DNA from: an uncultured Eubacterium sp.
GTDB taxonomy: Bacteria > Bacillota > Clostridia > Lachnospirales > Lachnospiraceae
DNA length: 50,433 nt
Assembly (NCBI GenBank): GCA_934351445.1
Contig: CAKRIZ010000012.1
Location: forward strand, 1-50,433
Direction: 5' to 3'
Shown: one piece after another, positions 26,625-36,024 of the stretch
Layout: each line of letters opens with the position of its first letter
How positions within the stretch are numbered: position 1 is the stretch's first letter
Notes under the pieces: generated by a model
What the model was told of the DNA's origin: nothing
What the model saw: only the letters and a program-made list of their open reading frames with translations
Database searches by the model: none
Program-made: the position numbers and the translations under genes

Positions 26625-26645
26625 AAGCTGTAACAAAAAATGCAA
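26617..26645 (-). promoter_or_regulatory. Probable xerD promoter
   Basis: TTGCAT (26645-26640) and TATAAT (26622-26617) are 17 bases apart, with TGA before the -10 giving an extended -10. The copies of the -10 at 26538-26543 and 26458-26463 lack good -35 boxes. Confidence 0.5.
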
Positions 26646-26672
26646 TTATTATGTAATTTTCTTAAAGAAATC

Positions 26673-27224
26673 CTAAAAAAATTTTAACATTTTCTGCAAA
26701 ATCATAGGATTTACGTAAGATTCGAGTAACATTCCCACACAAAGAATGAAAAAAAGCACCAGCCGAACCGCCATGCCACGCCACAGATCTTTGCGCCGCT
26801 GCTGTACACACAACATGACAAGTCCCAGATATACCGGAATATAACAAATAAACTGCGGCAACAGCGCCACCATACACAAAAGTACACCTCCGGATCCGAA
26901 TGCACTGATCGCCAATACACAAAAATAGCCGTAGGCAAACCCGCTCCATGCAGCAAATCCCATGTAAAACCATTTTCCACCCCGCATCAGTCCGACTGCT
27001 GACAGAAACAGAAAAATGCCCAGACGGTTCACGCACACATTCCACAGTACTTCATAAAAATTAATCTGTGTATACTGAAACTGCTTTAAAAAATAGCGCG
27101 TAAGGCTTCCACTCCCTTGAAAGCCCTCCGCAATAAAAATATTTGCCCCTACGATGCCGAGCAAAAAACAAGCTAAAAATATGAGAAACAGCTGTTGTCT
27201 GACGGATAATTCCCGCGTCTGCAT
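26673..27224 (-). CDS. spoIIM: Stage II sporulation protein M-like membrane protein
   Basis: The 183-residue protein has about five membrane helices and ends with the SpoIIM-like LLESYVNP motif. SpoIIM forms the DMP complex with SpoIID and SpoIIP that drives engulfment during sporulation. The similarity I can see is modest, but the position between nudF and xerD matches B. subtilis and clostridial gene order. AAGGAG precedes the start. Other DUF95 membrane proteins are the alternative. Confidence 0.75.
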   Translation of the reverse strand: MQTRELSVRQQLFLIFLACFLLGIVGANIFIAEGFQGSGSLTRYFLKQFQYTQINFYEVLWNVCVNRLGIFLFLSAVGLMRGGKWFYMGFAAWSGFAYGYFCVLAISAFGSGGVLLCMVALLPQFICYIPVYLGLVMLCVQQRRKDLWRGMAVRLVLFFILCVGMLLESYVNPMILQKMLKFF

Positions 27225-27255
27225 GATTGTCCGTCTCCTTTGAGATTCCTTATCT

Positions 27256-27801
27256 CTAATCTATGCGGTATTTATTTTTGTATGCCATGAGTGCAGCCAC
27301 GGTCTTGGCATCCTGTATCGTACCAGCGTAGATCATCTCGCAGAGTTCATCCAGATCATAGCTTTCGATCTCCACATACTCATCCGGATCGAGATGCTGC
27401 TCGCGCTGCATCAGGTCATGCGCCACGTATACATCTATAAATTCATCGCAATACGCTACGGTTGTGCGCAGTGAGATCAGAAAATCCAGCCGTTCACTGT
27501 GGTATCCGGTCTCCTCTTCTAATTCCCTGGCAGCACAGTGGATCGTCTCCTCTGTCGTATTGTCACGCGCCCCCGCAGGTATCTCTAAAGTGATCCGATC
27601 CAGGGCATTGCGAAACTGGCGTACCATCACAATCCTTCCATCCGGCAATACCGGCACGACTGCAGCCGCTCCCTTTCTGTGATGGATCAGATCCCACTGC
27701 GCCGTCCTGCCATCGGGCATCTGCATCGTATCACTGTAAAAATCGACAATCGCTCCCTGATATTTTAATGTACGGTTTATCCGTTTGATTTTATTTTCCA
27801 T
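27256..27801 (-). CDS. nudF: NUDIX hydrolase, ADP-ribose pyrophosphatase
   Basis: ADP-ribose pyrophosphatase hydrolyses ADP-ribose to AMP and ribose 5-phosphate. The Nudix box is present (GARDNTTEETIHCAARELEEETG, with the metal-binding REXXEE core intact), although it has one extra residue between the first Gly and Glu compared with the textbook spacing. The preceding VRQFR and EIPAG segments are typical of this subfamily. GGAGGG precedes the ATG. It lies 31 bases upstream of spoIIM, probably in the same transcript. Confidence 0.9.
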   Translation of the reverse strand: MENKIKRINRTLKYQGAIVDFYSDTMQMPDGRTAQWDLIHHRKGAAAVVPVLPDGRIVMVRQFRNALDRITLEIPAGARDNTTEETIHCAARELEEETGYHSERLDFLISLRTTVAYCDEFIDVYVAHDLMQREQHLDPDEYVEIESYDLDELCEMIYAGTIQDAKTVAALMAYKNKYRID

Positions 27802-27819
27802 TATAGCCCTCCAATATTT

Positions 27820-27836
27820 GATAGGAATTTCCTATC
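27820..27836. promoter_or_regulatory. Perfect 17-bp palindrome upstream of nudF
   Basis: GATAGGAATTTCCTATC has two 8-base arms around one central base. It lies just before the nudF ribosome binding site and could be an operator or part of the leader. Confidence 0.4.
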
Positions 27837-27846
27837 ATAAAAGTAA

Positions 27847-27875
27847 AAGGCGCTAAGATCACCTCTTAACGCCTT
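27847..27875 (-). terminator. Terminator after rny
   Basis: On the minus strand AAGGCGTTAAGA pairs with TCTTAGCGCCTT (one mismatch) around a 5-nt loop, followed by TTACTTTT. Confidence 0.85.
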
Positions 27876-27908
27876 CAAATCAGTCTCTTGTTCAGATAAT
27901 TGCACGGA

Positions 27909-29465
27909 TTATTTTGCGTAATCCGTAACACGTGATTCTCTGATGACATTTACCTTGATCTGACCCGGATATTCTAATTCAGATTCAATCTGCTTTGAAA
28001 TATCCCTTGCAAGGATAACCATATCAGCATCACTGATTTGTTCAGGAACTACCATAACACGAACTTCCCGTCCTGCCTGAACAGCAAAAGATTTGTCAAC
28101 TCCCTTAAAACCGTTTGTAATATCCTCTAACTGCTGTAAGCGGTTAGAATATGTTTCTAATGTCTCCCGTCTTGCACCCGGACGTGCGGCACTGATCGTA
28201 TCAGCAGCCTGTACCAGACATGCAATCAGAGACTGAGGTTCTACATCACCATGATGCGCCTCAACTGCATTGATAATCAGCGGTGATTCCTTGTACTTAC
28301 GGCACAGATCCACACCAATCTGAATATGTGAACCTTCCATATCGTGATCCACGGATTTTCCAATATCATGTAACAGACCTGCACGCTTCGCAGTTCTGAC
28401 ATCCACACCGATCTCGCCAGCCAGCAGCCCTGCAATCTGAGCCACTTCAATCGAATGCTTCAATGCATTCTGACCATAACTGGTTCTGAACTTCATGCGT
28501 CCAAGCAGACGGACAAGTTCCGGATGGATTCCATGAATACCAACCTCTAATGTGGCTGCCTCGCCTTCCTCACGGATCATGGTGTCGACTTCTTTTTGTG
28601 CTTTCTCTACCATCTCCTCAATTCTGGCCGGATGGATACGTCCATCTACAATCAGCTTCTCCAGCGCGATTCGTGCCACTTCACGGCGAATCGGATCAAA
28701 GCCGGACAGAATGACTGCCTCCGGTGTATCATCAATAATCAGATCTACACCTGTCAGCGTCTCCAGTGTACGGATATTTCTACCCTCGCGGCCAATGATT
28801 CTTCCCTTCATTTCATCGTTAGGAAGCGGAACTACAGAAATCGTAGTCTCCGAAACATGGTCTGCTGCGCATTTCTGAATAGCAGTCACCACATAATCCT
28901 TGGCTTTCTTTCCTGCCTCTTCCTTTGCGCGGGTTTCCATCTCCTTAATGAGTTTTGCAGTGTCAAGTTTTACATCATCTTCAACGGTTTTCAAAAGAAA
29001 TTCTTTTGCTTGTTCGGAGGTCAAACCTGAAATTCTCTCAAGTTCCTGTACTCTCTGTTCATTAAGCTTTGCGACTTCTGCTTTCTGCTTCCTGATCTCT
29101 TCTTCCTTAGCTGCAAAACTTGCCTCACGCCGCTCAATAGCATCGAGCTTCTTATCCAGATTTGACTCTTTCTGCTCAACACGGCGTTCTGCACGCTGAA
29201 CCTCTGATCTGCGTTCCTTGATCTCGCGGTCTAATTCGTTCTTTGTCTTGATAGACTCTTCCTTGACCTCTAACAGAGATTCACGTTTCTTTGCCTCCGC
29301 AGTCTTTACCGCGTCATCAATAATAGACCTGGCGCGTTCTTCTGCCGAACCAATCTTTGAATCAGCCTTTTTCTGCTCTAACTGATTCATGATAACGGCT
29401 GTCACAACTGCAGCAATCACTAAGGTGACCAGAATAGCAACTATCATCGTAACAATACTTACCAT
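27909..29465 (-). CDS. rny: Ribonuclease Y
   Basis: RNase Y is the membrane-anchored endoribonuclease that initiates mRNA decay in many Firmicutes. The protein has one N-terminal membrane helix (about 4-26), a long charged coiled coil (about 30-200), a KH domain ([15 protein letters not shown]) and an HD domain ([12 protein letters not shown] near 360). At 518 residues it is full length. Its ribosome site lies in AGGAGGTGCTCCT, a small hairpin that could partly mask it. Confidence 0.97.
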   Translation of the reverse strand: MVSIVTMIVAILVTLVIAAVVTAVIMNQLEQKKADSKIGSAEERARSIIDDAVKTAEAKKRESLLEVKEESIKTKNELDREIKERRSEVQRAERRVEQKESNLDKKLDAIERREASFAAKEEEIRKQKAEVAKLNEQRVQELERISGLTSEQAKEFLLKTVEDDVKLDTAKLIKEMETRAKEEAGKKAKDYVVTAIQKCAADHVSETTISVVPLPNDEMKGRIIGREGRNIRTLETLTGVDLIIDDTPEAVILSGFDPIRREVARIALEKLIVDGRIHPARIEEMVEKAQKEVDTMIREEGEAATLEVGIHGIHPELVRLLGRMKFRTSYGQNALKHSIEVAQIAGLLAGEIGVDVRTAKRAGLLHDIGKSVDHDMEGSHIQIGVDLCRKYKESPLIINAVEAHHGDVEPQSLIACLVQAADTISAARPGARRETLETYSNRLQQLEDITNGFKGVDKSFAVQAGREVRVMVVPEQISDADMVILARDISKQIESELEYPGQIKVNVIRESRVTDYAK

Positions 29466-29582
29466 CGCAGGAGCACCTCCTTATTAAGTTTTCATTGTAC
29501 ATATAACAAAAAATTCGTACATCTGTCATAACTACAACATATAAATTTTATCCTTTATTGTACATTATGTCAAGTGTATTAT

Positions 29583-30194
29583 TTATGACAATCTCAGCTC
29601 CCGGCAAATATCTGAACTGCGAAAACCTCTGCGCTGCAGATAACCATACATCCTGCGCTGCTCCCCCTGATCTGCCGTCTTTGGATCATAATGACGCTTC
29701 TGTAATAAATCACGGATCATCTGCGCCTCATCACGCTCATCTTCGTAAGATGCCAGTACCTGATCTGCCAGTTCTCTGTCGATACCCTTCTGCTGCAGTT
29801 CCATACGCAGCTTTCCGCTGCTCTTTGATGCACCCCGCAGACGCACGTAACAGTCTGCATAACGCGCATCATCCACATAATGATAGCTTTTCACATAGGC
29901 AACTGCCTCGTCCACCAGATCTTCCGGATATCCGCTGTCCAATAGCTTTCGCTGCAGGTCACGTTCGGTGCGGTCCATGCGCTCTAACAAATGCATCGCA
30001 CGCTTTTTTGCACGCTTTCCTATCACATCATGACGAATCTGTATGTACTGCTGCTCGCTGAGAACTGCGCCTTCTGACAGCTGCAGTGTGCGCAGTTCTC
30101 CCGGATAGAGACTCCATTGTTCTCCATTATCCAGCTGCACGAGCCGCTTGCCCTTTGTCTGCTGTTCAATGGCTGTAACCATCACATCTGACAT
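29583..30194 (-). CDS. recX: Regulatory protein RecX
   Basis: RecX inhibits RecA filament growth. The protein shows the three-helix repeats of the family (RAMHLLERMDRTERDLQRKLLDSGYPE, VAYVKSYHYVDDARYADCYV, QQKGIDRELADQVL). It starts six bases after the recA stop, with the recA end supplying GGAG, so it is probably translated from the recA transcript. Confidence 0.93.
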   Translation of the reverse strand: MSDVMVTAIEQQTKGKRLVQLDNGEQWSLYPGELRTLQLSEGAVLSEQQYIQIRHDVIGKRAKKRAMHLLERMDRTERDLQRKLLDSGYPEDLVDEAVAYVKSYHYVDDARYADCYVRLRGASKSSGKLRMELQQKGIDRELADQVLASYEDERDEAQMIRDLLQKRHYDPKTADQGEQRRMYGYLQRRGFRSSDICRELRLS

Positions 30195-30200
30195 ATCCGG

Positions 30201-31241
30201 CTACTCCTGCGTCTCTACCGTCTCAGCGGCAGCATCCGGTACTTCTTCTCCGATTCCGTAATGTGCACGTACCTTTGCCTCTATCTCTGCGCAGATATCC
30301 GGATGATCTGCGAGGAACTGCTTGGCATTCTCGCGTCCCTGACCAATCTTATCCCCATCATAGGCATACCATGCACCGGACTTATTCACAACATCAATGC
30401 CTGCCGCCAGATCGAGAATATCTCCCTCTTTGGAAATGCCCTTTCCGAACATAATATCAAACTCTGCCTCACGGAACGGAGGTGCGACCTTATTTTTTAC
30501 AACTTTTACACGTGTATGGTTTCCGATCACCTCGCCAGCCTGCTTGAGCGCCTCCACACGGCGGACATCCAGACGCACGGATGAATAGAACTTCAACGCA
30601 CGTCCTCCGGTCGTTGTCTCCGGATTGCCAAACATCACACCGACTTTTTCACGCAGCTGGTTGATAAAAATGACGATACAATTGGACTTACTGATCACAG
30701 CCGTCAGTTTACGGAGCGCCTGTGACATGAGCCGCGCCTGCAGACCGACATGTGAATCACCCATGTCTCCGTCAATCTCTGCCTTCGGCACAAGCGCTGC
30801 CACAGAGTCCACGATCACGATATCTACTGCACCGGAGCGCACCATCGTCTCTGTGATCTCGAGCGCCTGCTCTCCATTGTCCGGCTGTGAAATGTACAGA
30901 TTGTCAATGTCTACACCGATATTTTTCGCATAGACCGGATCAAGAGCATGCTCTGCATCGATAAATCCGGCAATGCCCCCTGCCTTCTGCACTTCTGCGA
31001 CGCAATGCAGCGCAACGGTCGTTTTACCACTGGACTCCGGTCCGTAAATCTCGATAATACGTCCCTTCGGAAGTCCTCCCAGGCCGAGTGCCAGATCCAG
31101 ACTGAGTGACCCGGTCGGAACCGTCTCCACATTCATAGCTGCTGAAGGATCTCCCAGCTTCATCACCGAGCCCTTTCCATACTGCTTCTCTATCTGTGCA
31201 ATTGCTGCGTCAAGTGCCTTTAATTTATTTTCGTCTGCCAT
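30201..31241 (-). CDS. recA: Recombinase RecA
   Basis: RecA carries out strand exchange and triggers LexA cleavage. Walker A (GPESSGKTT, about 67-75), the Walker B region [10 protein letters not shown], and loop L2 ([25 protein letters not shown]) are intact, and the C-terminus is acidic as usual. The 346 residues are typical. AAAGGAG precedes the start. A LexA box and a near-consensus promoter lie directly upstream. Confidence 0.99.
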   Translation of the reverse strand: MADENKLKALDAAIAQIEKQYGKGSVMKLGDPSAAMNVETVPTGSLSLDLALGLGGLPKGRIIEIYGPESSGKTTVALHCVAEVQKAGGIAGFIDAEHALDPVYAKNIGVDIDNLYISQPDNGEQALEITETMVRSGAVDIVIVDSVAALVPKAEIDGDMGDSHVGLQARLMSQALRKLTAVISKSNCIVIFINQLREKVGVMFGNPETTTGGRALKFYSSVRLDVRRVEALKQAGEVIGNHTRVKVVKNKVAPPFREAEFDIMFGKGISKEGDILDLAAGIDVVNKSGAWYAYDGDKIGQGRENAKQFLADHPDICAEIEAKVRAHYGIGEEVPDAAAETVETQE

Positions 31242-31303
31242 GATAATCTCCTTTATTTATTTTATGTATGTTAGAATCATTCTCTATGCTTCGCGCCAAA
31301 TAT

Positions 31304-31317
31304 CGAACATCCGTTCG
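31304..31317. promoter_or_regulatory. LexA (SOS) box of recA
   Basis: CGAACATCCGTTCG is a perfect match to the Gram-positive LexA/DinR consensus CGAACnnnnGTTCG. It lies just downstream of the recA -10 box, so recA should be derepressed by DNA damage. Confidence 0.92.
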
Positions 31318-31328
31318 CGTCTATGGCT

Positions 31329-31357
31329 ATAATAATACACTTCATATCAAATGTCAA
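31329..31357 (-). promoter_or_regulatory. Promoter of recA
   Basis: TTGACA (31357-31352) and TATTAT (31334-31329) are 17 bases apart on the minus strand, immediately upstream of the LexA box. Confidence 0.8.
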
Positions 31358-31397
31358 CAGGGAAAATCTGATTCACGGTCGTTAAATATAAAAAGAA

Positions 31398-31414
31398 CAC
31401 CCGAAGAACGGATG
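31398..31414 (-). terminator. Terminator after the acyltransferase gene
   Basis: On the minus strand CATCCG pairs with CGGGTG (one G-U pair) around TTCTT, followed by TTCTTTTTAT. Confidence 0.7.
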
Positions 31415-31463
31415 CCCTCATTATAGCCTGTCCGATCACCTGCGTCAAGCCAGTTCGCAACAG

Positions 31464-32474
31464 TCAGCCCACATCATTCGCCAAGATGCCTGACAACTTC
31501 TGTGACATGATATGAAACAGCCATACCACCACTACTGAAGCTGCCACCAGAATCAGTTCGTAGCGGTACTCACATGTCAGATATCCTGCATATCTCATGA
31601 ATTTACGTATCGTCACATGCACAAGATACAGATCTAAGGAACGTTCGCCAAACCAGTTTAATATGGCTACCGGCCATTTGGATGGAATCCTTGAAAATAT
31701 CCATGCTATAGCTGCACAGCAGCATACATTAAAGGCACCTGTCGTATAACGTGATATAATGAGCGAGGGTGACGGAAGCATCATCAGAAATATCACTGAA
31801 ACAGCCATCAGGATTCCCCATTTCCAATCACTGGAACGTTTTTCATAACTGGATCTTCCGTAAAAGCAGCCTGCCAGAAAGACCGGCACACGCAGCAACG
31901 CGATATTCGTCATATTAAAGATACGATTTTCATAAAGCTCCAGCAGTACTGCCAGAACCGTAAATGCACTGACCATTGTCAGCAGCCGTATCTCTCCGTC
32001 CCATGCATCCCGTGCGCTGTCCACAATCGAAAAGACATACGGATAGATCAGATAGCAGACAAGCATCAGTCCAACATACCAGTACCAGCGGATGCCTCCC
32101 TTGAAAAACGAAAGAAATGTCACGTCCTTACACAGTTTCCAGATACTGGTTTTATTCAGAACCAGATCGTACACTACCCAGGACGGCAGCGCTATCAGCA
32201 CATACGGAATCAGCAGCCTCACCAGTCTCCTGCGATAAAACCTGCCAACATCCGGATTTTTCTTCATTGCATAATACAGTCCGCATCCCGATAAAAAAAG
32301 GAATGCATCTACACTGGAGGAACCAATATAATTCCAAAACCAATAGACCCATCCTCCCATATGCTTGTGATATATGTAACAATCTTCCGTAAAATGAAAC
32401 ACCACGATCAGAAGTGCGGACAATCCCATCAACGCACTTCGGTATTTCGAAATTAATTGCCCTTTTTCCATCAT
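31464..32474 (-). CDS. Acyltransferase family 3 (OafA/WecH-like) membrane protein
   Basis: The 336-residue protein has about ten membrane helices and the family's N-terminal histidine in IVVFHFTEDC, followed by the typical SGCGLYYAMKK and R-rich loop (YRRRLVRLLIPY). Such proteins transfer acyl groups, usually acetyl, to sugars of surface polysaccharides or other exported molecules. The acceptor is unknown. No strong ribosome binding site precedes the start, so expression may be low or coupled to the upstream trxA transcript. Confidence 0.88.
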   Translation of the reverse strand: MMEKGQLISKYRSALMGLSALLIVVFHFTEDCYIYHKHMGGWVYWFWNYIGSSSVDAFLFLSGCGLYYAMKKNPDVGRFYRRRLVRLLIPYVLIALPSWVVYDLVLNKTSIWKLCKDVTFLSFFKGGIRWYWYVGLMLVCYLIYPYVFSIVDSARDAWDGEIRLLTMVSAFTVLAVLLELYENRIFNMTNIALLRVPVFLAGCFYGRSSYEKRSSDWKWGILMAVSVIFLMMLPSPSLIISRYTTGAFNVCCCAAIAWIFSRIPSKWPVAILNWFGERSLDLYLVHVTIRKFMRYAGYLTCEYRYELILVAASVVVVWLFHIMSQKLSGILANDVG

Positions 32475-32533
32475 TTATATATTCATTACAGGCCAGCGAT
32501 TTTCCGCTGACCTGCCCCTGTCCCATAGTTTAA

Positions 32534-32881
32534 TTACGACTCCACCTTCTGGTCACGCAGCACTGCCGCCTGCTGTAACAGATCCAGCACCTCTTCCTTT
32601 GTGATCACACCGATGCTCTTGGCTGCAAACATACCCAGGTTCATCGTCACCAACATCGGTATGCTCATGACCTGATATTTGAGTGCCAGTCCCGGCTGCT
32701 CATCGACATTGACTTTCCCTACCAGATAAGTATCCGCATACTCCTCTGAGATCTGCTCCACGATCGGGCTGAGCATCTTGCAGGGGCCGCACCAGTCTGC
32801 ATAAAAATCGATCAATACCGGTTTTTCGCTTTTCATTACTATCTCATCAAAATTGTCCTCTGTAATCTGAATAACTGCCAT
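32534..32881 (-). CDS. trxA: Thioredoxin
   Basis: The 115-residue protein has the redox active site WCGPC (about 30-34) and the cis-Pro region MSIPMLV, matching thioredoxin. It reduces disulfides, probably with a thioredoxin reductase encoded elsewhere. AAAGGAGG precedes the start. The C-terminal ten residues extend slightly beyond E. coli thioredoxin. Confidence 0.95.
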   Translation of the reverse strand: MAVIQITEDNFDEIVMKSEKPVLIDFYADWCGPCKMLSPIVEQISEEYADTYLVGKVNVDEQPGLALKYQVMSIPMLVTMNLGMFAAKSIGVITKEEVLDLLQQAAVLRDQKVES

Positions 32882-32913
32882 AAAAGATCCTCCTTTTGAT
32901 TGTACCTATCACA

Positions 32914-34518
32914 TTAGTTCCGACCGAATTCGGACAACTGCAATCCCTTATTCCGATCCAGCGTCATGCCGACACTCCATGCATTGACAAATAGCAGCAA
33001 CGGATTTCCCTTGAGATCCATGATCTTTTTCATATCCGAAGTACCGGTCAGGCTGTCCATATCTACCTCTTCCTTATTCGCTATCCAGCGGATATGTTCA
33101 TACGGCAGATTCTCCAATCGGATATCTACATTATACTCAGTTTCCAACCGGAATTTCAAGACATCAAACTGAAGAACACCGACAACGCCGACGATGATCT
33201 CCTCCATGCCGCCCTTATACTCCTGGAAGATCTGGATCGCACCTTCCTGCGCGATCTGGTTGACGCCCTTGACAAACTGCTTGCGCTTCATGGAATCAAT
33301 CAGGCGCACACGTGCAAAATGCTCCGGTGCAAATGTCGGAATACCCTCAAATTCAAACTTCTCTTTTGCAGTCGTGAGTGTATCTCCGATCGAGAAAATA
33401 CCCGGATCAAACAGGCCGATGATATCTCCGGCATACGCCTCATCCACGATCTTGCGTTCCTGTGCCATCATCTGCTGTGGCTGTGACAGTTTGATCTGCT
33501 TGCCGCCCTGCACATGGTACACTTCCATGCCTGCATCGAATTTTCCGGACACGATACGCATAAATGCGACACGGTCACGGTGATTTTTATTCATATTCGC
33601 CTGGATCTTGAAGATAAATCCGCTGAAATCCTCGGAAAACGGATCAATCTGACCAATATTCGACTGTCTCGGCAGCGGCGCATAGGTCATCTGTAAAAAA
33701 TGTTGCAAAAATGTTTCCACACCGAAGTTTGTGAGCGCCGATCCGAAAAATACCGGTGACAGCTCTCCCTTTGTAACGAGTTCCTGATCAAATTCCGCAC
33801 TCGCGCCATCGAGCAATTCTACCTCATCCAATAGCTGCTGCTTATATTCTGCCCCGATCACAGATTCTAATTCAGGCGCGTCGATGGAAATGATCTGCTC
33901 CTCGCCCTCTTTTGTACCTTTACGTGTATCGGAGAAGATACGCACACTTCTTGTCCCACGGTCATAGACTCCCTTAAATCCCTTGCCGGAGCCAATCGGC
34001 CAGTTAACCGGACAAGTCGCGATCCCCAGTTCGTTCTCGATCTCGTCCAACAGTTCGAATGTATCATTTGCATCACGATCCATCTTATTGATAAATGTAA
34101 AGATCGGTATATGCCGCATCACACACACCTTAAACAGCTTTCTGGTCTGTGCCTCGACACCCTTTGAACCATCGATGACCATAACAGCAGAATCTGCCGC
34201 CATCAGTGTACGGTAGGTATCCTCCGAGAAATCCTGATGTCCCGGTGTATCCAGAATGTTGATACAATAATTGTCATAATGAAACTGCAGCACCGATGAA
34301 GTCACCGAAATACCTCGCTGCTTCTCAATCTCCATCCAGTCGGATACCGCATGCTTTGCGGTTGCCTTTCCCTTTACGGAACCTGCTTCATTGATCGCGC
34401 CTCCGTATAACAGAAATTTTTCTGTCAGTGTCGTCTTTCCTGCATCCGGATGGGAAATGATCGCAAATGTGCGTCGTTTTTCTATTTCACTTTTTCTAAT
34501 ACTTGCTGTGTTATCTGC
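32914..34518 (-). CDS. prfC: Peptide chain release factor 3
   Basis: RF3 is the GTPase that recycles release factors RF1/RF2 after termination. The G domain has SHPDAGKTTLTE (G1), QRGISVTSS (G2), DTPGHQDF (G3) and NKMD (G4), and the RF3-type C-terminal domains follow. The start is most likely the GTG at 34518 (VADNTASIRKSE), eight bases after GGAGG. The longer frame opens with a TTG overlapping that site. Confidence 0.95.
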   Translation of the reverse strand, partial: ADNTASIRKSEIEKRRTFAIISHPDAGKTTLTEKFLLYGGAINEAGSVKGKATAKHAVSDWMEIEKQRGISVTSSVLQFHYDNYCINILDTPGHQDFSEDTYRTLMAADSAVMVIDGSKGVEAQTRKLFKVCVMRHIPIFTFINKMDRDANDTFELLDEIENELGIATCPVNWPIGSGKGFKGVYDRGTRSVRIFSDTRKGTKEGEEQIISIDAPELESVIGAEYKQQLLDEVELLDGASAEFDQELVTKGELSPVFFGSALTNFGVETFLQHFLQMTYAPLPRQSNIGQIDPFSEDFSGFIFKIQANMNKNHRDRVAFMRIVSGKFDAGMEVYHVQGGKQIKLSQPQQMMAQERKIVDEAYAGDIIGLFDPGIFSIGDTLTTAKEKFEFEGIPTFAPEHFARVRLIDSMKRKQFVKGVNQIAQEGAIQIFQEYKGGMEEIIVGVVGVLQFDVLKFRLETEYNVDIRLENLPYEHIRWIANKEEVDMDSLTGTSDMKKIMDLKGNPLLLFVNAWSVGMTLDRNKGLQLSEFGRN

Positions 34519-34586
34519 CACGAGAGTTTCCTCCAAATCGGTATGTTTATTGTCTGTTATCTATGATAATATATCCGCAATTACTT

Positions 34587-34615
34587 ATATTATCGGTCGT
34601 ACCGGCATTTGTCAA
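34587..34615 (-). promoter_or_regulatory. Possible promoter of prfC
   Basis: TTGACA (34615-34610) is followed after 17 bases by TAATAT (34592-34587), a good -35 with a moderate -10. Confidence 0.45.
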
Positions 34616-34628
34616 GCAATATCCATAT

Positions 34629-34710
34629 ACATACAAAGACCCGGTAAATACCGGGTTACTGTTCACTCGCAGCTCGTTACAGTAACGGATTTTGCCGGGG
34701 CTTTGTATGT
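34629..34710 (-). terminator. Composite hairpin after spoIIIAH, interrupted by a mobile-element fragment
   Basis: ACATACAAAG (34629-34638) and CTTTGTATGT (34701-34710) form a perfect outer 10-bp stem. Inside is a 7-bp hairpin (ACCCGGT/ACCGGGT, 34639-34656) that on the minus strand is followed by CTTTG. The rest of the interior (34655-34697) matches the left end of the mobile repeat. It probably terminates the spoIIIA transcript. Confidence 0.6.
34655..34697. repeat. Partial copy (left end) of the small mobile repeat
   Basis: These 43 bases match 23400-23442 at 40 positions, including GTTACTGTTCACTCG and the internal CAGTAACGGATTTTGCCG. The right part of the element is absent. The fragment lies inside the hairpin that ends the spoIIIA operon. 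Confidence 0.8.
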
Positions 34711-34712
34711 TT

Positions 34713-35402
34713 CTATTCTGCCTGTGCAATCGGCGTGATCACAATATTTTCCGGTGCGACTTCCGTCTTGCGCGCGACAATATCCTCCACCTGCGCGCGT
34801 TTTGCATCCGTCACTTCACCCATATCCAGCACGACATCTGCACCACCATCCGAGCTCATACTGACAACGACATCTGTAAATCCTTTTGCCTCTAACAGCA
34901 TCTCTGCCGCTGCCTCTTTTTCCGCAATATCTGTCAGTGCGACCATTTTATCTACTGCATCCTGCTTCTGTGCCTCAGAGAGTGATTCACTGTCAATGAT
35001 CGCCAGCAGCCGCTCCTTATTTTCGGAACGCACCTGTTCACGGTTCATCTTCATCTCCACGGCAAAATTCACATTTTCCACCACTGCCCCGGTCAGTACC
35101 GTCTCACCCGGATGCTCCACACTGGTCTCCTCTGTCTGTGCACTCTCATCACCAGCCGCATCCGCGTTCCCATCCGCATCATTTTGTGCGGTATCCAATG
35201 CCGGATCTTCGGTATCCGTAAATATCTCATCACCAAGAAGTGCATCTTCCTCTGAGATATCATACGTTTCCTCCGCTACATCCTGACTCGTTGCTGCGGC
35301 CAGATCACCCTCATTTCCATATGTATAACTCACGTACCCTGCCGCAGCGATCATCAGTGCTAACGCCGTGATGATCATCTGATTCTTCTTAAAAATTTTC
35401 AT
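34713..35402 (-). CDS. spoIIIAH: Stage III sporulation protein AH
   Basis: SpoIIIAH lies in the outer forespore membrane and binds SpoIIQ across the intermembrane space, forming part of the feeding-tube channel. One N-terminal membrane helix (about 10-27) is followed by an acidic low-complexity linker and the C-terminal YscJ/FliF-like domain (about 105-229, with VEMKMNREQVRSENKERL). It overlaps spoIIIAG by 14 bases. AGGAGG lies before the start. As the last spoIIIA gene it is followed by the composite hairpin. Confidence 0.92.
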   Translation of the reverse strand: MKIFKKNQMIITALALMIAAAGYVSYTYGNEGDLAAATSQDVAEETYDISEEDALLGDEIFTDTEDPALDTAQNDADGNADAAGDESAQTEETSVEHPGETVLTGAVVENVNFAVEMKMNREQVRSENKERLLAIIDSESLSEAQKQDAVDKMVALTDIAEKEAAAEMLLEAKGFTDVVVSMSSDGGADVVLDMGEVTDAKRAQVEDIVARKTEVAPENIVITPIAQAE

Positions 35403-36024
35403 GCTCGCTAACCTCCTGCATCGACATCTTGACTATTGTAATCTTATGCGCCTCGAGCGGGAATAATGCCATGACACTCTGCAAAATATTCTGTTTCACC
35501 ATTGAATTGCCCCCACCCTGCGCGACAACGAGCACGCCCTCTACCTGTGGTGTGAGCTGGTTGGATACATAAGGAGTCTCTGCGCTGCCATTTTTCGTAT
35601 AGACAGTGTTCTCCGACGTATCCTCTGCACCTGCAGCTGCATCTGTATCTGATCTATCATCCACACGGCGCGCCGTGTCCTTTTCAACGACCTTTTCCCC
35701 ATGATCTTTGAGTGTGAGCATGACGCGCACACGCCCTGCCCCATCAATCAGCGACAATGTCTCCTCCAGCCGGTGCTCCAGATCCTCTGTAGCAGTCTGC
35801 ACCGCAGTATCAGGCGCAGCTTCTGTCTGATCTCCTGTAGCAGCCCGGTCTGCGGCCGCAGCATCTCCCGACAGATCACCCGGCGCATCCACCGTCTTTC
35901 CAGACGGCAGCGCGATCACCAATAGCAGCAGGCCGACAATGCCAATGATCAGCCAGGTATTTTTATCCTTATACTTTTCCCCATATTTCTCCTTCCAGTG
36001 ATCGATCCATTTTCCACCACTCAT
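35389..36024 (-). CDS. spoIIIAG: Stage III sporulation protein AG
   Basis: SpoIIIAG forms a large ring in the mother cell membrane. The protein has one N-terminal membrane helix (TWLIIGIVGLLLLVIAL), a low-complexity linker and a ring-building domain with RVRVMLTLKDHGEKVVEKD and VEGVLVVAQGGGN, both typical. I place the start at 36024 (MSGGKWIDHW), overlapping the AF stop by ATGA, giving 211 residues; the longer frame from 36066 lies inside spoIIIAF. Confidence 0.92.
   Translation of the reverse strand: MSGGKWIDHWKEKYGEKYKDKNTWLIIGIVGLLLLVIALPSGKTVDAPGDLSGDAAAADRAATGDQTEAAPDTAVQTATEDLEHRLEETLSLIDGAGRVRVMLTLKDHGEKVVEKDTARRVDDRSDTDAAAGAEDTSENTVYTKNGSAETPYVSNQLTPQVEGVLVVAQGGGNSMVKQNILQSVMALFPLEAHKITIVKMSMQEVSEHENF

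Noticed and set aside
31304..31317. LexA box as a novel element
   Set aside because: It is a standard SOS site of recA in Gram-positive bacteria and is listed as an ordinary feature.
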